Origin: Rusavskia elegans
Lineage: Eukaryota; Ascomycota; Lecanoromycetes; Teloschistales; Teloschistaceae
Assembly (NCBI GenBank): GCA_011316305.1
Contig: SAUG01000133.1
Span: 1-64,000 of the forward strand
Reading direction: 5' to 3'
Length of the DNA stretch: 64,000 nt
The notes below the pieces were generated by a model, which saw only the letters and a program-made list of their open reading frames with translations, was not told where the DNA came from and did not search any database. A program made the position numbers and the translations under genes. The number at the start of each line of letters is the position of its first letter. The stretch's first letter is position 1. Of the stretch, positions 33,787-44,908 are shown piece after piece.

Positions 33787-35341
33787 ATGGCTTCTTCCGA
33801 GAAGGCTGCAACCTCATCTACCGGATTTCGCTCTCAATTCAGAATTGTCATCGTTGGTGCGGGCTTGGTGGGGCTGCTTCTAGCGATAGTCTTGCGACGA
33901 GCAGAGTACCATGTAGTAGTCGTCGACAAGGACGGCGAGCTCAAAGAAGTGAGTCCAGCTCTTACTGCCATAATCCTATCACCACTCCTATGCATCTCTT
34001 CTTAACAAACATCCTTGCGACCTTAGATTGGGGCAGGCATCATTCTACCTGCCAATGCTTGTCGAGCACTTGACCAGGCCGGCGTGCTGGGAAAAGTCCA
34101 GTCCCACGCTGTCGCACCAAAGGCATGGGTCAGCCACTCATACCGGCAAGGGGCCATCCTTGGACGTATGGAACTTGACCCGTATATTCAAGATCTTTAC
34201 AATGTGCCGTTCCTGGTCATCCACCGCCCGGACTTACGACGAATTCTGTTCGAAGAAGCCAGAGCTCGGGGGGCGTACATCCATCTAGCTACCACAGCCG
34301 ACGTCCACCGTACTGACTTCACGGGCGGTTTCATTCACGCGACTGTGGCCGAAGAGATTGCAAAGGTGACTTGTAATTCAGATGAAGGGAGGAGGGAACG
34401 ACCATTCCCGGCAGACCTGGTCTTCGCCGCCGACGGCCAGCAGAGTGAGGCGCGTGCCTTCTTAGCTGGTCATTCCAATCAACCAGTACCCACGGGCAAG
34501 ATGGTGAATCGAATTCTCGTAGGCATTGATCGCATGCGAGAATTGGGTCTGGAAGATCTGATTGATCCACCCTGTATCCATGCTTGGCTGGGCCCTGGCA
34601 GCCTAGCGGTGGGCTACTTGTTGAAAAATGTGTTCAACTTCGTGCTTACGTGCTCGTCGGAGAGTGAGGCCGAGGTATTTCTTGGACCCAGAGAGGTGGA
34701 TGAAGAGGAGCTACGAGCTGTCTTCCAAGACTGGGATCCAAGGATCCGATCACTCGTAGAAAACGGCCATGGGTATCTCAAGTGGCTGCTTTTGGACAAC
34801 GGTCATACTGAGTTGAGCTCCTGGGTACACGCTGCCGAAGGGGACAAACTTAGCCTCGCCTTGACCGGAGACGCAGCACATGCAATCGGCCCGTACATGT
34901 AAGTTATTCCCGATAGACCCTGAGCAGCTTTTCGCCTCACATGGTAGAGCTCGCGACGGGTGAAGAAGAAGTCGGCTGACACTGTGCATCAGTGGGAGTG
35001 GTGCAGCCTTAGGGTTCGAATCGGCCACAGTGTTGGGAAAGCTGTTGGCACAAGCAACGCAGCGATCGGATATTGCACCAATGCTCGAGGTGTACGAATC
35101 GCTTCGGCGCCCACGAACGGATCTTGTTAGGCGCGTCACACAGAAGATGGCTCAGGAGTGGATGCTACCTGATGGCGCGCTACAAGCCGAAAGAGATCGC
35201 ACGTTCGTTGAAGAAGTGCCCCCTTCGCAGGGGTATCCGAACGCGCTCCAAGACCCGTTCTTCCAGACGTGGCTATATTCATTCGACGGCGAGCGAGCAG
35301 CCCAGAAAGCTTGGCGGCTATATCGCGAAGATTGTTCATGA
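33787..35341 (+). CDS. FAD-dependent monooxygenase (salicylate-hydroxylase-like)
   Basis: Three exons, 33787-33948, 34027-34898 and 34993-35341, give about 460 residues. The Rossmann motif is FRIVIVGAGLVGLLLAIVLR near residue 20, with acidic VVVVDKD at the end of the second strand. The middle has LVFAADGQQSEARAFLAG, the DG motif that touches both FAD and NAD(P)H, and the C-terminal GD motif is LALTGDAAHAIGPY followed by IGSGAALGFESA. These are the three signatures of class A flavoprotein hydroxylases, which add one oxygen to aromatic or other activated rings. There is no C-terminal membrane helix. The close plus-strand neighbours are two covalent-type flavoenzymes, which suggests a common oxidative pathway. 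Confidence 0.9.
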
Positions 35342-35816
35342 GGTACGGAGGAAGGGACGGTCCGTAGAGTGGTCCAAGTTCGGATGATAAGAAACGTAAA
35401 ACAAGACGATCGGAGGCCGCGCGACACTAGCGCGATACTAGCGCCATCTTTAGCGCCCCAGCCACGTGCCGCTAATGATCCTCGGTCTAAACCTTAAAGA
35501 GGAATTCCTGTCGCTAAAAGTCTCGTGGTGTCCTTGCTCTTTGCTCCTCGAGGTTCGGATGCCCACATTGTCATACACACCACCAGCCGACCCAGTTGAT
35601 CTTGCCTCTAAATAGGCCCCACATGTTCTCTGGGGGCGGATCTCACTGAAGCGGAGTCATACGCTGGCTTGTGGTTGGTGGCCACATCTCTGAACACCAT
35701 GCCGTCTCCTTGGCTGCCTTGTTTGTACCTTTTAAGTTCAACATCGTCCCCTCCGCCAACTACAATGCACGTTGCTGCCTCCTTCAAATCGTGCTTCGGT
35801 CTTCTGTCAATGCACA
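35342..35816. other. Intergenic stretch with repeated TAGCGC
   Basis: No gene seen. Around 35425-35455 the hexamer TAGCGC occurs three times within about 30 bases, and a CACGTG core follows. This could be a regulatory cluster of the next gene; no function is shown. Confidence 0.35.
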
Positions 35817-37426
35817 ATGTTATTCATGCCTTTCACAATCTCCACGCTAGTTTTAGCCCAGGCGGCATTGCTCCTTGCATCCATACCTCAGTCTATTGCG
35901 GTGACATGCCCAACACTCAGCGAAGTCAAGAACGATCTTGGTAGTACCTTATCACCGGGAAGCTCCATCAGTGCCAGTGCTGGCGACGCTCCCCGCTGGA
36001 GTCTTTACGGTGCTCCAAAACCAGCCTTCGTTGTCAATGTTAGCTCGGAGAGTGACGTTGCGCCTACGGTACGTCTTTCCCTGCCCCAGCGCAGTCGCAT
36101 AGCTGTCGGTACTGACCAGACAGGTTCGATACTGCAACAAGAAGAACATAACGTTCCTTGCTCAAAGCCAGGGTAATGGCTGGGCGGATACGTTCCGTCT
36201 GGGCGACTGCGGTCTCGTCATTAACATGGCTGGCCTGAATCGGCTACAGTTCAACAAGGACCGCACTTTGGCTTTGATAGGTGGGGGCACTCAAGTCAAA
36301 GACATGGTCCTGGCAGCCTACAATAGCGGAACCCGCTTCTCAAATCCGACTTGTACTTGTCTCGGTTTCCTGGGAGCTATGCTGGGAGGAGGCATCACAC
36401 GCTCCCAAGGGCTGTATGGCCAAGGCGTCGACCAGGTTCTTCAACTCAACGTAGTAACCGCATCCGGGGAGTCTCGACGGGTGAATCCAAGGCTCAATCC
36501 GGACCTTTGGTACGCCATGCGTGGCGCAGCGCCCAACTTCGGCATCGTCACCTCCGCCCTCGTCAAAGCCTATCCCACACCCAAAGATCAAAATATTGCG
36601 TGGGAGGGCGCAATTACCTTCGCCGACGATAAACTAGAGCCCTTGATCAAAGCTATCCATGACCTCGATCTTCAGCCCGAAATGGAAATCGATTTTCTCT
36701 TCGCAACAAGTGGACCGCCCCTGAACACCCCCGCCATCACCGCCATCCCTTTCTTCCTCGGCAACGCCTCTGCCGCTAGGGTAGCCTTCGCCCCCATCTT
36801 CGCCGTTGGCCCCCTTTCGGACGAAACAGCCGAAGTACCCTACGACCATTGGGGCGACTTCGCCAATTCCTTTTGCCAGAAGGGAATGCGGAAACCCGCA
36901 TATGGGGCTTCGCTTGCCCGAGAAGGTCTCAACCCGGCGACCTGGCGGGCTGTTTACGAAGAGTTCAAGGCATTTGTGGCAAGGTATCCAGAAGGGGCTG
37001 GTTCGAGCATCTTGGCGGAATACTATCCCGTTCAGAAAGCCGTTGCGATTGGCGATGCGACTTCTTCGTATCCGTTTCGGGACGTGCCAATCCATGTGGT
37101 CACCATCCCAGTGTATGAGAATAGTAGCTTTGATGTGACGGCAAATGCTTGGGGGGCAAGGGTAAGGAATCTAATGCGCTCAACAGATGGATTGGATATG
37201 AACAGCACGTAAGTGGACCAACACCGAAGGGTTATGGGGGACTTCCTTACTCCTTGCGACTCCAGGACTCAGACTGACACTTGTGCGGTATACCAGATAT
37301 ATTAATTTCGCTCACGGTGACGAACCGCTGAATGAGATTTACGGAGAGGACCTGCCACAGCTCCAAACGCTCAAAAAGCGTTATGATCCACGGAATAAAT
37401 TTAATCAGTGGTTTCCGCTGGCTTGA
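35817..37426 (+). CDS. Secreted FAD-linked oxidase (BBE-like)
   Basis: Three exons, 35817-36068, 36124-37208 and 37297-37426, give about 488 residues. The start encodes a clear signal peptide (MPFTISTLVLAQAALLLASI). The FAD domain then shows NITFLAQSQGNGWADTF, where the His of the usual GGHG is Asn (about 102), GLVINMAGLNRLQFN, and CTCLGFLGAMLGGGITRSQG, with Cys at about 161 and 163 beside the GGG turn. The C-terminus has the BBE segment YINFAHGDEPLNEIYGEDL, then KKRYDPRNKFNQWFPL. It should be extracellular or in the secretory route. The Asn variant is common to a fungal subgroup; FAD may be held by Cys alone. The pseudogene at 44.2 kb is a relative (IKYCN...ISFLTQNGGSGW against VRYCN...ITFLAQSQGNGW). 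Confidence 0.9.
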
Positions 37427-38392
37427 AGGTTCTGAACCCTTTACTTTCCTACAAAGCCAAGACGTTCTCGGGATAACCCCAATGTCGAGTCCATTGTCCT
37501 CGTGTTTTCTTTATAGGATCGCGAAGACATCTACGGTAATGCCGGTAGTGCCGAGATTATCCTAATTCACCTGGTCATGTCAGTATACATCTGTACGGAA
37601 AAAACAAAATCTCTTTATACTTTTCAGTGACAAATACTCGCCTCCCTTATTATGTCCGCCGCCTATCGCCCGATCATCTACCTCGGCTTGCCGCCTGGTC
37701 ATCCACGAGAAATTGCGTTCGCGTGCTGCCATCAACCCATGGTCTTTGGACGAATCATGAGTCCCGCCCGGTAGGAGATTGTGTCAACGTTGCGCTTTGT
37801 CGGTGGTATTACAAGAGAGCAACGTCATAATGAGGCTTCCGGACGATCGCACCCACTACTGGCTAAAACAAACGAAGCGGATGAGAAACAAATACCACCT
37901 TCCTCAAAGACTGGGAGTGTTCCTGCAGGTCATGACCTTCGGGGCGGCACGGACTTTGTCTTAACATCGGTATCGATTTGACCTGCCCAATCATGAAAGC
38001 TTATGTCGCACGAGGTCCTGTCATCTCACCTATCCTTGAGCACCCCCATTATCAATCAAGCCTAAGTAGTGTACCACTTGCGGTACGCCCGGGTAGCTTT
38101 GCGAGGCTGGCAGCTGCCGTTTGGGGGCGAAAAGGTACGTGAAACGGCGGGCTTACGCCATGGGCCGCGTTCGATGTGACATCGCGTGTCGATCTTCATA
38201 TAAAATGTTCGTGATTGTGTAGCAAAGGTAGTGGGGGATGGGCGACTGAATGTCGGTGACCGAAGGTTCCCGGGGTGCTGGGAGAAGTATAAAGATGGCG
38301 AGGAAACACGTCCAAGTGCCTGGAAAATCATCTTTTCTGGCTTCAAATCCACGCATCCACCAACCAGTATCAAGATTCTACTACCATCCCCC
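37427..38392. other. Intergenic stretch
   Basis: No gene supported. It ends with the lysozyme promoter. Confidence 0.4.
38288..38293 (+). promoter_or_regulatory. Possible TATA box of the lysozyme gene
   Basis: TATAAA lies 100 bases before the ATG of the GH25 gene, at a normal distance for a fungal core promoter. Confidence 0.35.
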
Positions 38393-39179
38393 ATGAAGCT
38401 GACATCCACCTTTGCTGTCGCGGCCGTGTGCCAAGCAGCTGCTTTGGCACTGCCTGTTGATCATCTGGAGAAGCGTGATACGGTCAAGGGTTTCGACATC
38501 TCGCATTACCAAGCTACCGTGAACTACCAGGGAGCCTACAACAGCGGTGCCCGCTTCGTCATCATCAAGGTAACCTTCCCACCCCTCATTTCCTTATCGC
38601 CAGTCATAATAGAGTTAACACGCGAACCTACGACAGGCCACCGAAGGAACAACCTACATCGACTCCAAATTCTCGCAACACTACAACGGCGCCACAGCCG
38701 CCGGCCTAATCCGAGGTGGCTACCACTTCGCCCGTCCCGGCTCTAGCTCCGGCGCCGCCCAAGCAACCTACTTCGTCGCCCATGGCGGCGGCTGGTCCGG
38801 CGACGGCAGGACCCTCCCCGGAATGCTCGACATGGAATACGGCACCGCTTCCCAAGGCGGAACATGTCACGGACTGTCCAAAACCAGCATGGTGAACTGG
38901 ATCACGGATTTCGTGAACACGTATCACGGCAAGACGAGCCGGTGGCCGATGATCTACACGACGAATGATTGGTGGGTCACCTGTACTGGGAATAGCAACG
39001 CATTCAACACGAAGTCTCCGCTCGTGCTGGCAAGATATAGTACTGCTGGACCGGGGACGATTCCGGGCGGGTGGCCATTCCAGACGATTTGGCAAAATAG
39101 TGATTCGTATCCCTATGGTGGAGATAGCGATATCTTCAATGGCGCGTTGACGAATTTGAAGAAGTTGGCGACGGGGTAA
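38393..39179 (+). CDS. Secreted GH25 lysozyme (N,O-diacetylmuramidase)
   Basis: Two exons, 38393-38569 and 38637-39179 (phase 0), give about 239 residues. A signal peptide (MKLTSTFAVAAVCQAAALAL) is followed by a short propeptide ending in KR, a Kex2 site. The mature enzyme starts with GFDISHYQATVNY, whose Asp (about 35) is the conserved first acidic residue, and carries TLPGMLDMEYG with the catalytic Asp and Glu pair (about 124 and 126), then WPMIYTTNDWW and WQNSD near the end. The length fits the Chalaropsis-type family. It cleaves the beta-1,4 bond of bacterial peptidoglycan, so the fungus can lyse or feed on bacteria. It follows the secreted oxidase, but joint regulation is only a guess. 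Confidence 0.95.
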
Positions 39180-42082
39180 AGTGGCGGAAAGGAGATAGCG
39201 CCACACACACTCTTGTCTGCGTTGGCAACAGACCTCTGGAAAGCTTCCAATAGAGCACCCTCAATACTATTATTTCAGCTTTTTTGGAGGCATAGAGTTT
39301 GATGAGCGCGTTTTGGTCTTGCGGACCTGTCACATCTACTTGTCCTGCAAGATCGTTTCAGCAGCTTGTTCAGCTAGTCCAGACAACGTGGCTTGAGGAT
39401 GGCGCCCGATGTCTACAAGGAGGATGCTCACAATGACGATATGCGGACTTGCGATACCTTACACAACAAAGACGTGAATTGACTACTTGACCCCTCGCAG
39501 CTATAATCACTGATAACGCTTATGAGACACTTGCCATCCTGATCATCGCGTCGATATCAGCGTTTGCGAAGTCCTCGTTGAAGTTCGGCATTCCTTCAGG
39601 TCGTTCTTCCCCACTTGAAGTACTTATTGTCTGATGCAGTGTGGAACAGCACGTCCAGGACTCGGCAGACGCATTGTGTTAGAGGTAGACGATCAACTGT
39701 CTTAGGGTAGAGGTTGGACGGGTACTTCGGAGGGATTGTTGACAAGGAGGAAACGATCTGCAGACCTCCAAGAGCATTTGGGATGAGAAGCATGGTGGAT
39801 ATCGGAATGTATAACCCAATCTACTGGGACCGGGACCGGGATTCGGAGGCAGAAAACCATCGTCTCTACAACGGACGTCGCCGAATTTATGAAAGGTCGA
39901 TCATTCAGTCTTCCACTGGCGGTAACGGATTGCATCGTGGGCATCAGTCTGCCTGATGGCGTTTTGTCATTGACTGTCTAGTCGGATGGTTGATGGTGCA
40001 AAGAAAGCTAGTCGTCCTGTCCTGGATTTCCCATGCTCGGCACTCTTACGGGGTTGCATAGCTTCAGGTTTAGAAAAGGGCAAAGTGGTCGAAGTACTTT
40101 CTTCCCAACCTCACCGTTGTCCTTGACAACAGGTTTACCTGGCTAGACAAGTGACCTGCAAGGTCGATCCCAGACGACATCGGGTTTTGTAGGGTCTTAA
40201 TCGTTCCTCCACTGAGTATGATTTCTTTTTGTGTCTGATTTGGTGACCGTCAAGAAGTATTATTTTGGTCGCTTTGGGTGCGCTTCCTGAATAGCTTGCA
40301 TGCTGAACTTGTATACGTTTACGCTACTCAGGACTCGGGCGCTCTTCAGGTTGTCTTCGGGGTTCAAGGATCACCGCTCCCCATCATCCCAGTTTCAAAC
40401 GCTTCACAAATCCCTCTCTACGAGCCATACCCTCCCTAATGAGTCTTTCTAAGGCCCATCTCCCCCCACATGGCTCAGCTCGGCTCTCAGCGCCCATACC
40501 GCGGTTTAGAATTATTCTCAAACACGGACATGATTCGCATAGCGCCATTACATCTGCGAATCAGCAGCTTTCCGGATATGGACCATTTCTCCGACGTGTT
40601 GAAGCAGGGAAGGAAACCCTTGCAGCGCCATCGCTCTTCACCAACCACTCCTGCCCAGTAGTACTAGTCTCTCGCCTCCCTTCAGGCTCAAAGTCCGTAG
40701 TCTCGGATGCAGCCTTCATCTCGTATTTTGCCAGCAGTGCCTGTGTGGACTTGGGCTTTGGTGTTGACTTAAGGTGGTTCTGTATCTATAGTCTTGTTCT
40801 GGCACATTCTGGGTAGAAGCACCCTCGTTGTCTTTCATGTGATGATTGTCCGAGGCCGGAATGCCGGCCTTTATGGGTGGTACGTGCAGGTGAGGATCTT
40901 TCTAAGGGATGAGATAAAAGCGATCATCCAGTGAGGTCGCCATGAAGAATTACACAATCAATTTCGATAAGATCTACGTCTGCCTTGGATAAGGTGAGTG
41001 CTGATGGTAGGAGAATTGTGAGGGGTGAGTGAAACGCTCTTGGAGTGGAGGGTAGCTTGGTTGAAGGACTTCTATAGTGAGGAGAGAGGGGAAGGTTGAT
41101 GAAGTGGAATTGAGGTGGGTTAGAGAGCTGGAGGGTGGGATTTGTAAGGGATTAGTATGAGATACTTGTCGGTCGATTGATATGCTCGCAATCATCAAGT
41201 AAGAAATTTTATGTATCAGCTTAGCCTTCTCGCGGTGTCTCATGCATTGGTAGGGCATCAGATTTGGCGAGCAGTCGAGACCTCAACTGCCCACTCCACG
41301 GAGTCGAAGGGATCTGAAAGTGTCCGAACACTTCTGCTCATCGCCTTGCACACATAGTGGTGTGAGGGCATACCCAGCTATTGGAGCGCATTATCACGCG
41401 GAGCACTGCCGGCGTCTAGCCACACGGGTGCTGGGGGCGCTTCGATGCACCAATTCAGGCAACCGATCGCCTATGAACATGATTGCGTTTGGGGATCACG
41501 ACATGATGTGGGTTAACAGGCGCTAGCACTCTTTCCATATCTGATCGCCTCCTATCGTTGAGAGTGTGTGGAGTGCTTGAAGGGGAAATCGCGACGCGTT
41601 GTCAGATGCATCTATTTTGCTTGCCTGATTATGCCGTCAGCATGCGCGGTTTTAGGTCTGCTGACCGGATCAGCCGTACGAAACCGTCGGTCCACATGTC
41701 GTTGCTTGCTGCCTCGGACATATGCATACTATTGCGCTTTCCACGCATTACGATAACATGTGCAGCGATCTGCAGAGCTGGAAAGGCATTGACCCCATTT
41801 TGGCGATTGATCGTCATCAGATCGAAGCAAGATGAAATGAATTGGATCAGAAAGGTGCATTGAGGTGGTACTTTTACGACCATACTCGTCCAATCAAATT
41901 TGTGAGCCTCATCCAGGGCATCGGCGTTGTCACTGTCTGAATTTGTGCATACTAAAGCGGTACAGGCGGAACACCTCAGACCTGTACGCAACATGAACTC
42001 GTGTTCATCCGAAACAGAAATGTGTAGAATTGTGTTGGCCAAATGGTGGCTTTCTCGGATCACCAGAATATTTTCCCAAGAT
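39180..42082. other. Long gene-poor stretch
   Basis: About 2.9 kb in which I can support no gene. Frames near 39596-39956, 40439-40816 and 41629-42213 lack domains, signal peptides and plausible splice partners. A tRNA-like string near 41240-41320 was considered and rejected. Confidence 0.45.
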
Positions 42083-43378
42083 TTACAGAATCCGGTCGAA
42101 CGGCTGCATACTGCTGTTGGTGTGGGTGTCGTGTTTGACTGAAATGCTGCCGATATCCAGATGGTCCCTCGAATCGGGGTTCCCAGTCTCAATGAAAGTG
42201 TTGACGGATGCATCTCGATTCAATTGAGCGTTGTCTTCTTCGCGGAGAATAGCTCCTCCATGAAAACGGAAGCCCCGAAATCGAGGAAAGCCGAAAAAGG
42301 AGGATAGTTGCTGCTTAGGGGCTTTCATAGCTGCTGTGCGCCTCCCTTTCCAGTTTAACCAGAGTGGCCGATAGGTGGGAGTGCAGGCAGTTATTACCCC
42401 CAAGGAGATCTCGATGTTGTTCCAGAAGAAGGAAGGCGAGGTGTAGTCTGGCATAATCAGCAGACTGCCTCCATTCAGCCATTGATACATACAAGTCGCA
42501 TCCTTCCAGTGCTTCAGAAATCCATTCCCGACATGGATATACATAGCGAATCGAGTGACACTGATCGCACAGACACTAGACCTTATAAGCAGAGGTTATG
42601 ATGTGTCTTTTTGGTAACGACTCTTACCATGTACCCATTAGGAAGATCAGCTGAAGGGCTAGTTTTTGATGCCAATGCACCTGAAGCTTCAATACCATGG
42701 GTATTGGCATTACCAATATGATGAAATCGACAACGAAGTCGGTGATAGAGGAAGTATACCACATTGGAAGCTGAGCAAGACATTTCTTGCCGTAGTATGG
42801 TTCAATCAGAGCAGTGACCGGGTAGCATGTAAAAAGGCTGCTGAAAAAGAACGACACGGTCCAAGCGGCTACCACGACAAGCATAATGTCCACCCAGATC
42901 TTGAAATGTGGTATAGAAAATATGTTGCGGAAGAAAACCAGAATGGAAGCCTTTGTCATTCCCAAGCCGATTGTCACAAGTATTAGGATCGCGTATTTGC
43001 ACTGAGATGTGTGAGGAGTAGCACAATAAAGACAGGATATGGAGATTCACCCTCTCGTAGATGATGAAGCTTGGATCCTGGAGCAGTGGTTGCCCGTCTT
43101 TATCGGTGATCTCATGCTGTCCTAGGCGCCCATCGATGGCAGCGAGAAGCTGTAGAACACAACAGGCGATTGCGAATGCCTTTAGCGCACTGTTAGCAAA
43201 GAAACCCACACAAGGCCTATGGTGGTCTTACTAGCGCCCCCACAATCAAGTAATCGTCCATCTTAATTCCTTTTTGGGTGAGACTTTTCGCCCATAGACG
43301 CAGGGCAACAGCGGCAGTTGGTAGTACTGCCATCAAGATTCCAATCACCAGCATTTGTCCTTTCGAATAGTTGTCCAT
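42083..43378 (-). CDS. Second rhodopsin-domain membrane protein
   Basis: Four exons, 43378-43232, 43179-43051, 43001-42628 and 42575-42083, give about 380 residues with phases 0, 0 and 2; a Met eight residues upstream is an alternative start. It carries the same family marks as the 28.9-30.4 kb gene: QKGIKMDDYLIVGAL, CKYAILILVTIGLGMTKASI then LVFFRNIF, a second extracellular loop with Cys (SLFTCYPVTALIEP), TDFVVDFIILVMPIPMVLKL, and FWNNIEISLGVITACTPTYR then PLW. Seven helices can be counted. It belongs to the fungal rhodopsin domain group (PF20684). The two copies in this window are clearly different in sequence, so they are old paralogues, flanking the flavoenzyme run on both sides and both on the minus strand. 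Confidence 0.87.
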
Positions 43379-44243
43379 GATGGTTGACCGACCGCGTTCC
43401 AAGGAGTCTATGAAGTGAGGTCAAGTTCGGTGGAGAGAGGCTTGATGATCGGAAGACATGGGTGTCCTCAAATACGCATTGATGACTTGGGGAAGACATT
43501 TCCATAGATGAGAGGGGAGGTATCTCTGAAGGAAAAAGCAGGCACCTTGCCGTAGAGAGACATAGGGAAGGCGGCCCGGCAAGTAGCAGTGATCTGCATT
43601 GCAGGTAGAATTGCGCAAGTGGTTGGAGCCTGATACAACATACATACTCCATGTAGACGTTGGGCTCTGCCTTGTGCATGAACAACAGCATTAAATTCTG
43701 CAACTACGAACGGATTTGCATGCTTGCTGTGATGCACGTTCCAGCGGCCCCTGGGCCATGCCCATACCACCTTCGGGATGACAGTACGGTACATATGAGG
43801 GTGTGGTGGGCGCAGCTGATGACAGGCTGTTGAATTAAGCGGCAGGGAGTATCCGCCGCTACTGGTAGTGGTAATCTTGCCGTTCGCTAGCTTAGCTGTA
43901 CTGTTTAATTGCTTAGCGTTCGCTTACCATACCATCCGCTGACGCAAGAATGTGGAGTACAGACCTAGACAGTGATCGGATGAGAATGCATGCAGTTGGA
44001 GACAAATCAATCAGGTAGTTGGTCACTCAATCTCCATGGATCTGCTAGATGTTCCCAAATTCTAGCGGCCTTTTCGTTGAAGCGTTTGCCGATGGCAGTT
44101 ATATAGGTCTTGTCGTTCCCGGCTGGACCGTTTCCCTGTCTCTCCTAACGTGCCACTATCAGTCTTGAAAGCCTGGGATATAAAAAAGCCAAGAGTATCT
44201 TTGCATAGCCTACGCCTTTTCTTCTTCTGACTCTTCTCCAACC
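43379..44243. other. Intergenic stretch
   Basis: No gene supported. A TATAAAA string near 44180, about 65 bases before the ATG of the next pseudogene, is a relic promoter candidate. Confidence 0.4.
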
Positions 44244-44750
44244 ATGCAGTCGCTCATTTACGCCGTCAGCCTTGGTTCCCGCATTAATGGTTGGCTCTTG
44301 CAGTTCTGCAGGATCCACAACCGGGACCTATTCAATTACAGACCTCAAACCAATCCTGTCGAAAGGGGCCAGCATATCATACAACCGCTCCAGTGATTTA
44401 CGTTGGAGCGAATTCCTTGCCTCAACCCCTGCTGCAGTCGTCTGCGTTGCTACGGAGAATGAGATTGTTACTGTGGTGAGTATATCTTTCTTGATCTCAA
44501 TAACAAATCTCTTGACTCTTGCAAAGATCAAATACTGCAACGCCGAAAAGATCTCTTTTCTCACTCAGAATGGCGGAAGCGGTTGGAGTTCGAGCCTTGA
44601 TCTGGGACCCAATGGTGTCATTATCAATATGCAAGCACTCAACCAGGTCTCGTTCAACTCCGCAAAAGACCACCGCTGTTAAAAGCATGATATTGAACAC
44701 GCATCCGCGAGAAAGTGCTTCCTACGACAACTCGCCATGGCTGGGCTAGT
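44244..44750 (+). pseudogene. Truncated FAD-linked oxidase (BBE-like) remnant
   Basis: Only the start of an FAD-linked oxidase survives. The frame from about 44272 reads YSITDLKPILSKGASISYNR, then FLASTPAAVVCVATENEIVT, and after an apparent intron (44477-44527) IKYCNAEKISFLTQNGGSGW, then GVIINMQALNQVSF. This parallels the intact gene at 35.8 kb. The natural ATG at 44244 lies in a different frame from the rest of the signal peptide, so a frameshift is likely there. After NSAK the frame breaks, and the remaining 350 residues of the enzyme are missing. Confidence 0.7.
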
Positions 44751-44770
44751 GGTCAAAATGTGCCCGCTCG

Positions 44771-44908
44771 TGTTCCCCTGAGGCGTCTGATGGTCGTTCT
44801 ATATCTGAGAGCATGGCAGAGACATCGACCGGTACCGCTTGTGTTCCATGAGACGTCTGTCACTTGTTGTACATCCGGAAGCACGGCAGAGACGTCGACG
44901 GATAGCTT
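44771..44908 (+). repeat. Two-copy tandem repeat of about 70 bases
   Basis: Two adjacent units start with TGTTCC at 44771 and 44842 and share blocks such as GCATGGCAGAGACATCGAC and GCACGGCAGAGACGTCGAC. They are diverged by roughly a quarter by eye. No coding frame runs through both. Confidence 0.65.

Noticed and set aside
39590..39960. Possible C-terminal piece of a short-chain dehydrogenase on the minus strand
   Set aside because: I could not find a Rossmann motif, an active-site YxxxK or any joining exon.
41220..41330. tRNA-like string with GGTAGGGCATCAGATTTGG followed by GTCGAGACCTC
   Set aside because: The B-box is a poor match, no acceptor stem pairs and the anticodon arm does not fold.
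41629..42213. Minus-strand frame of 194 residues overlapping the end of the second rhodopsin-domain gene
   Set aside because: Different frame from the real exon and no domain; composition is unremarkable.
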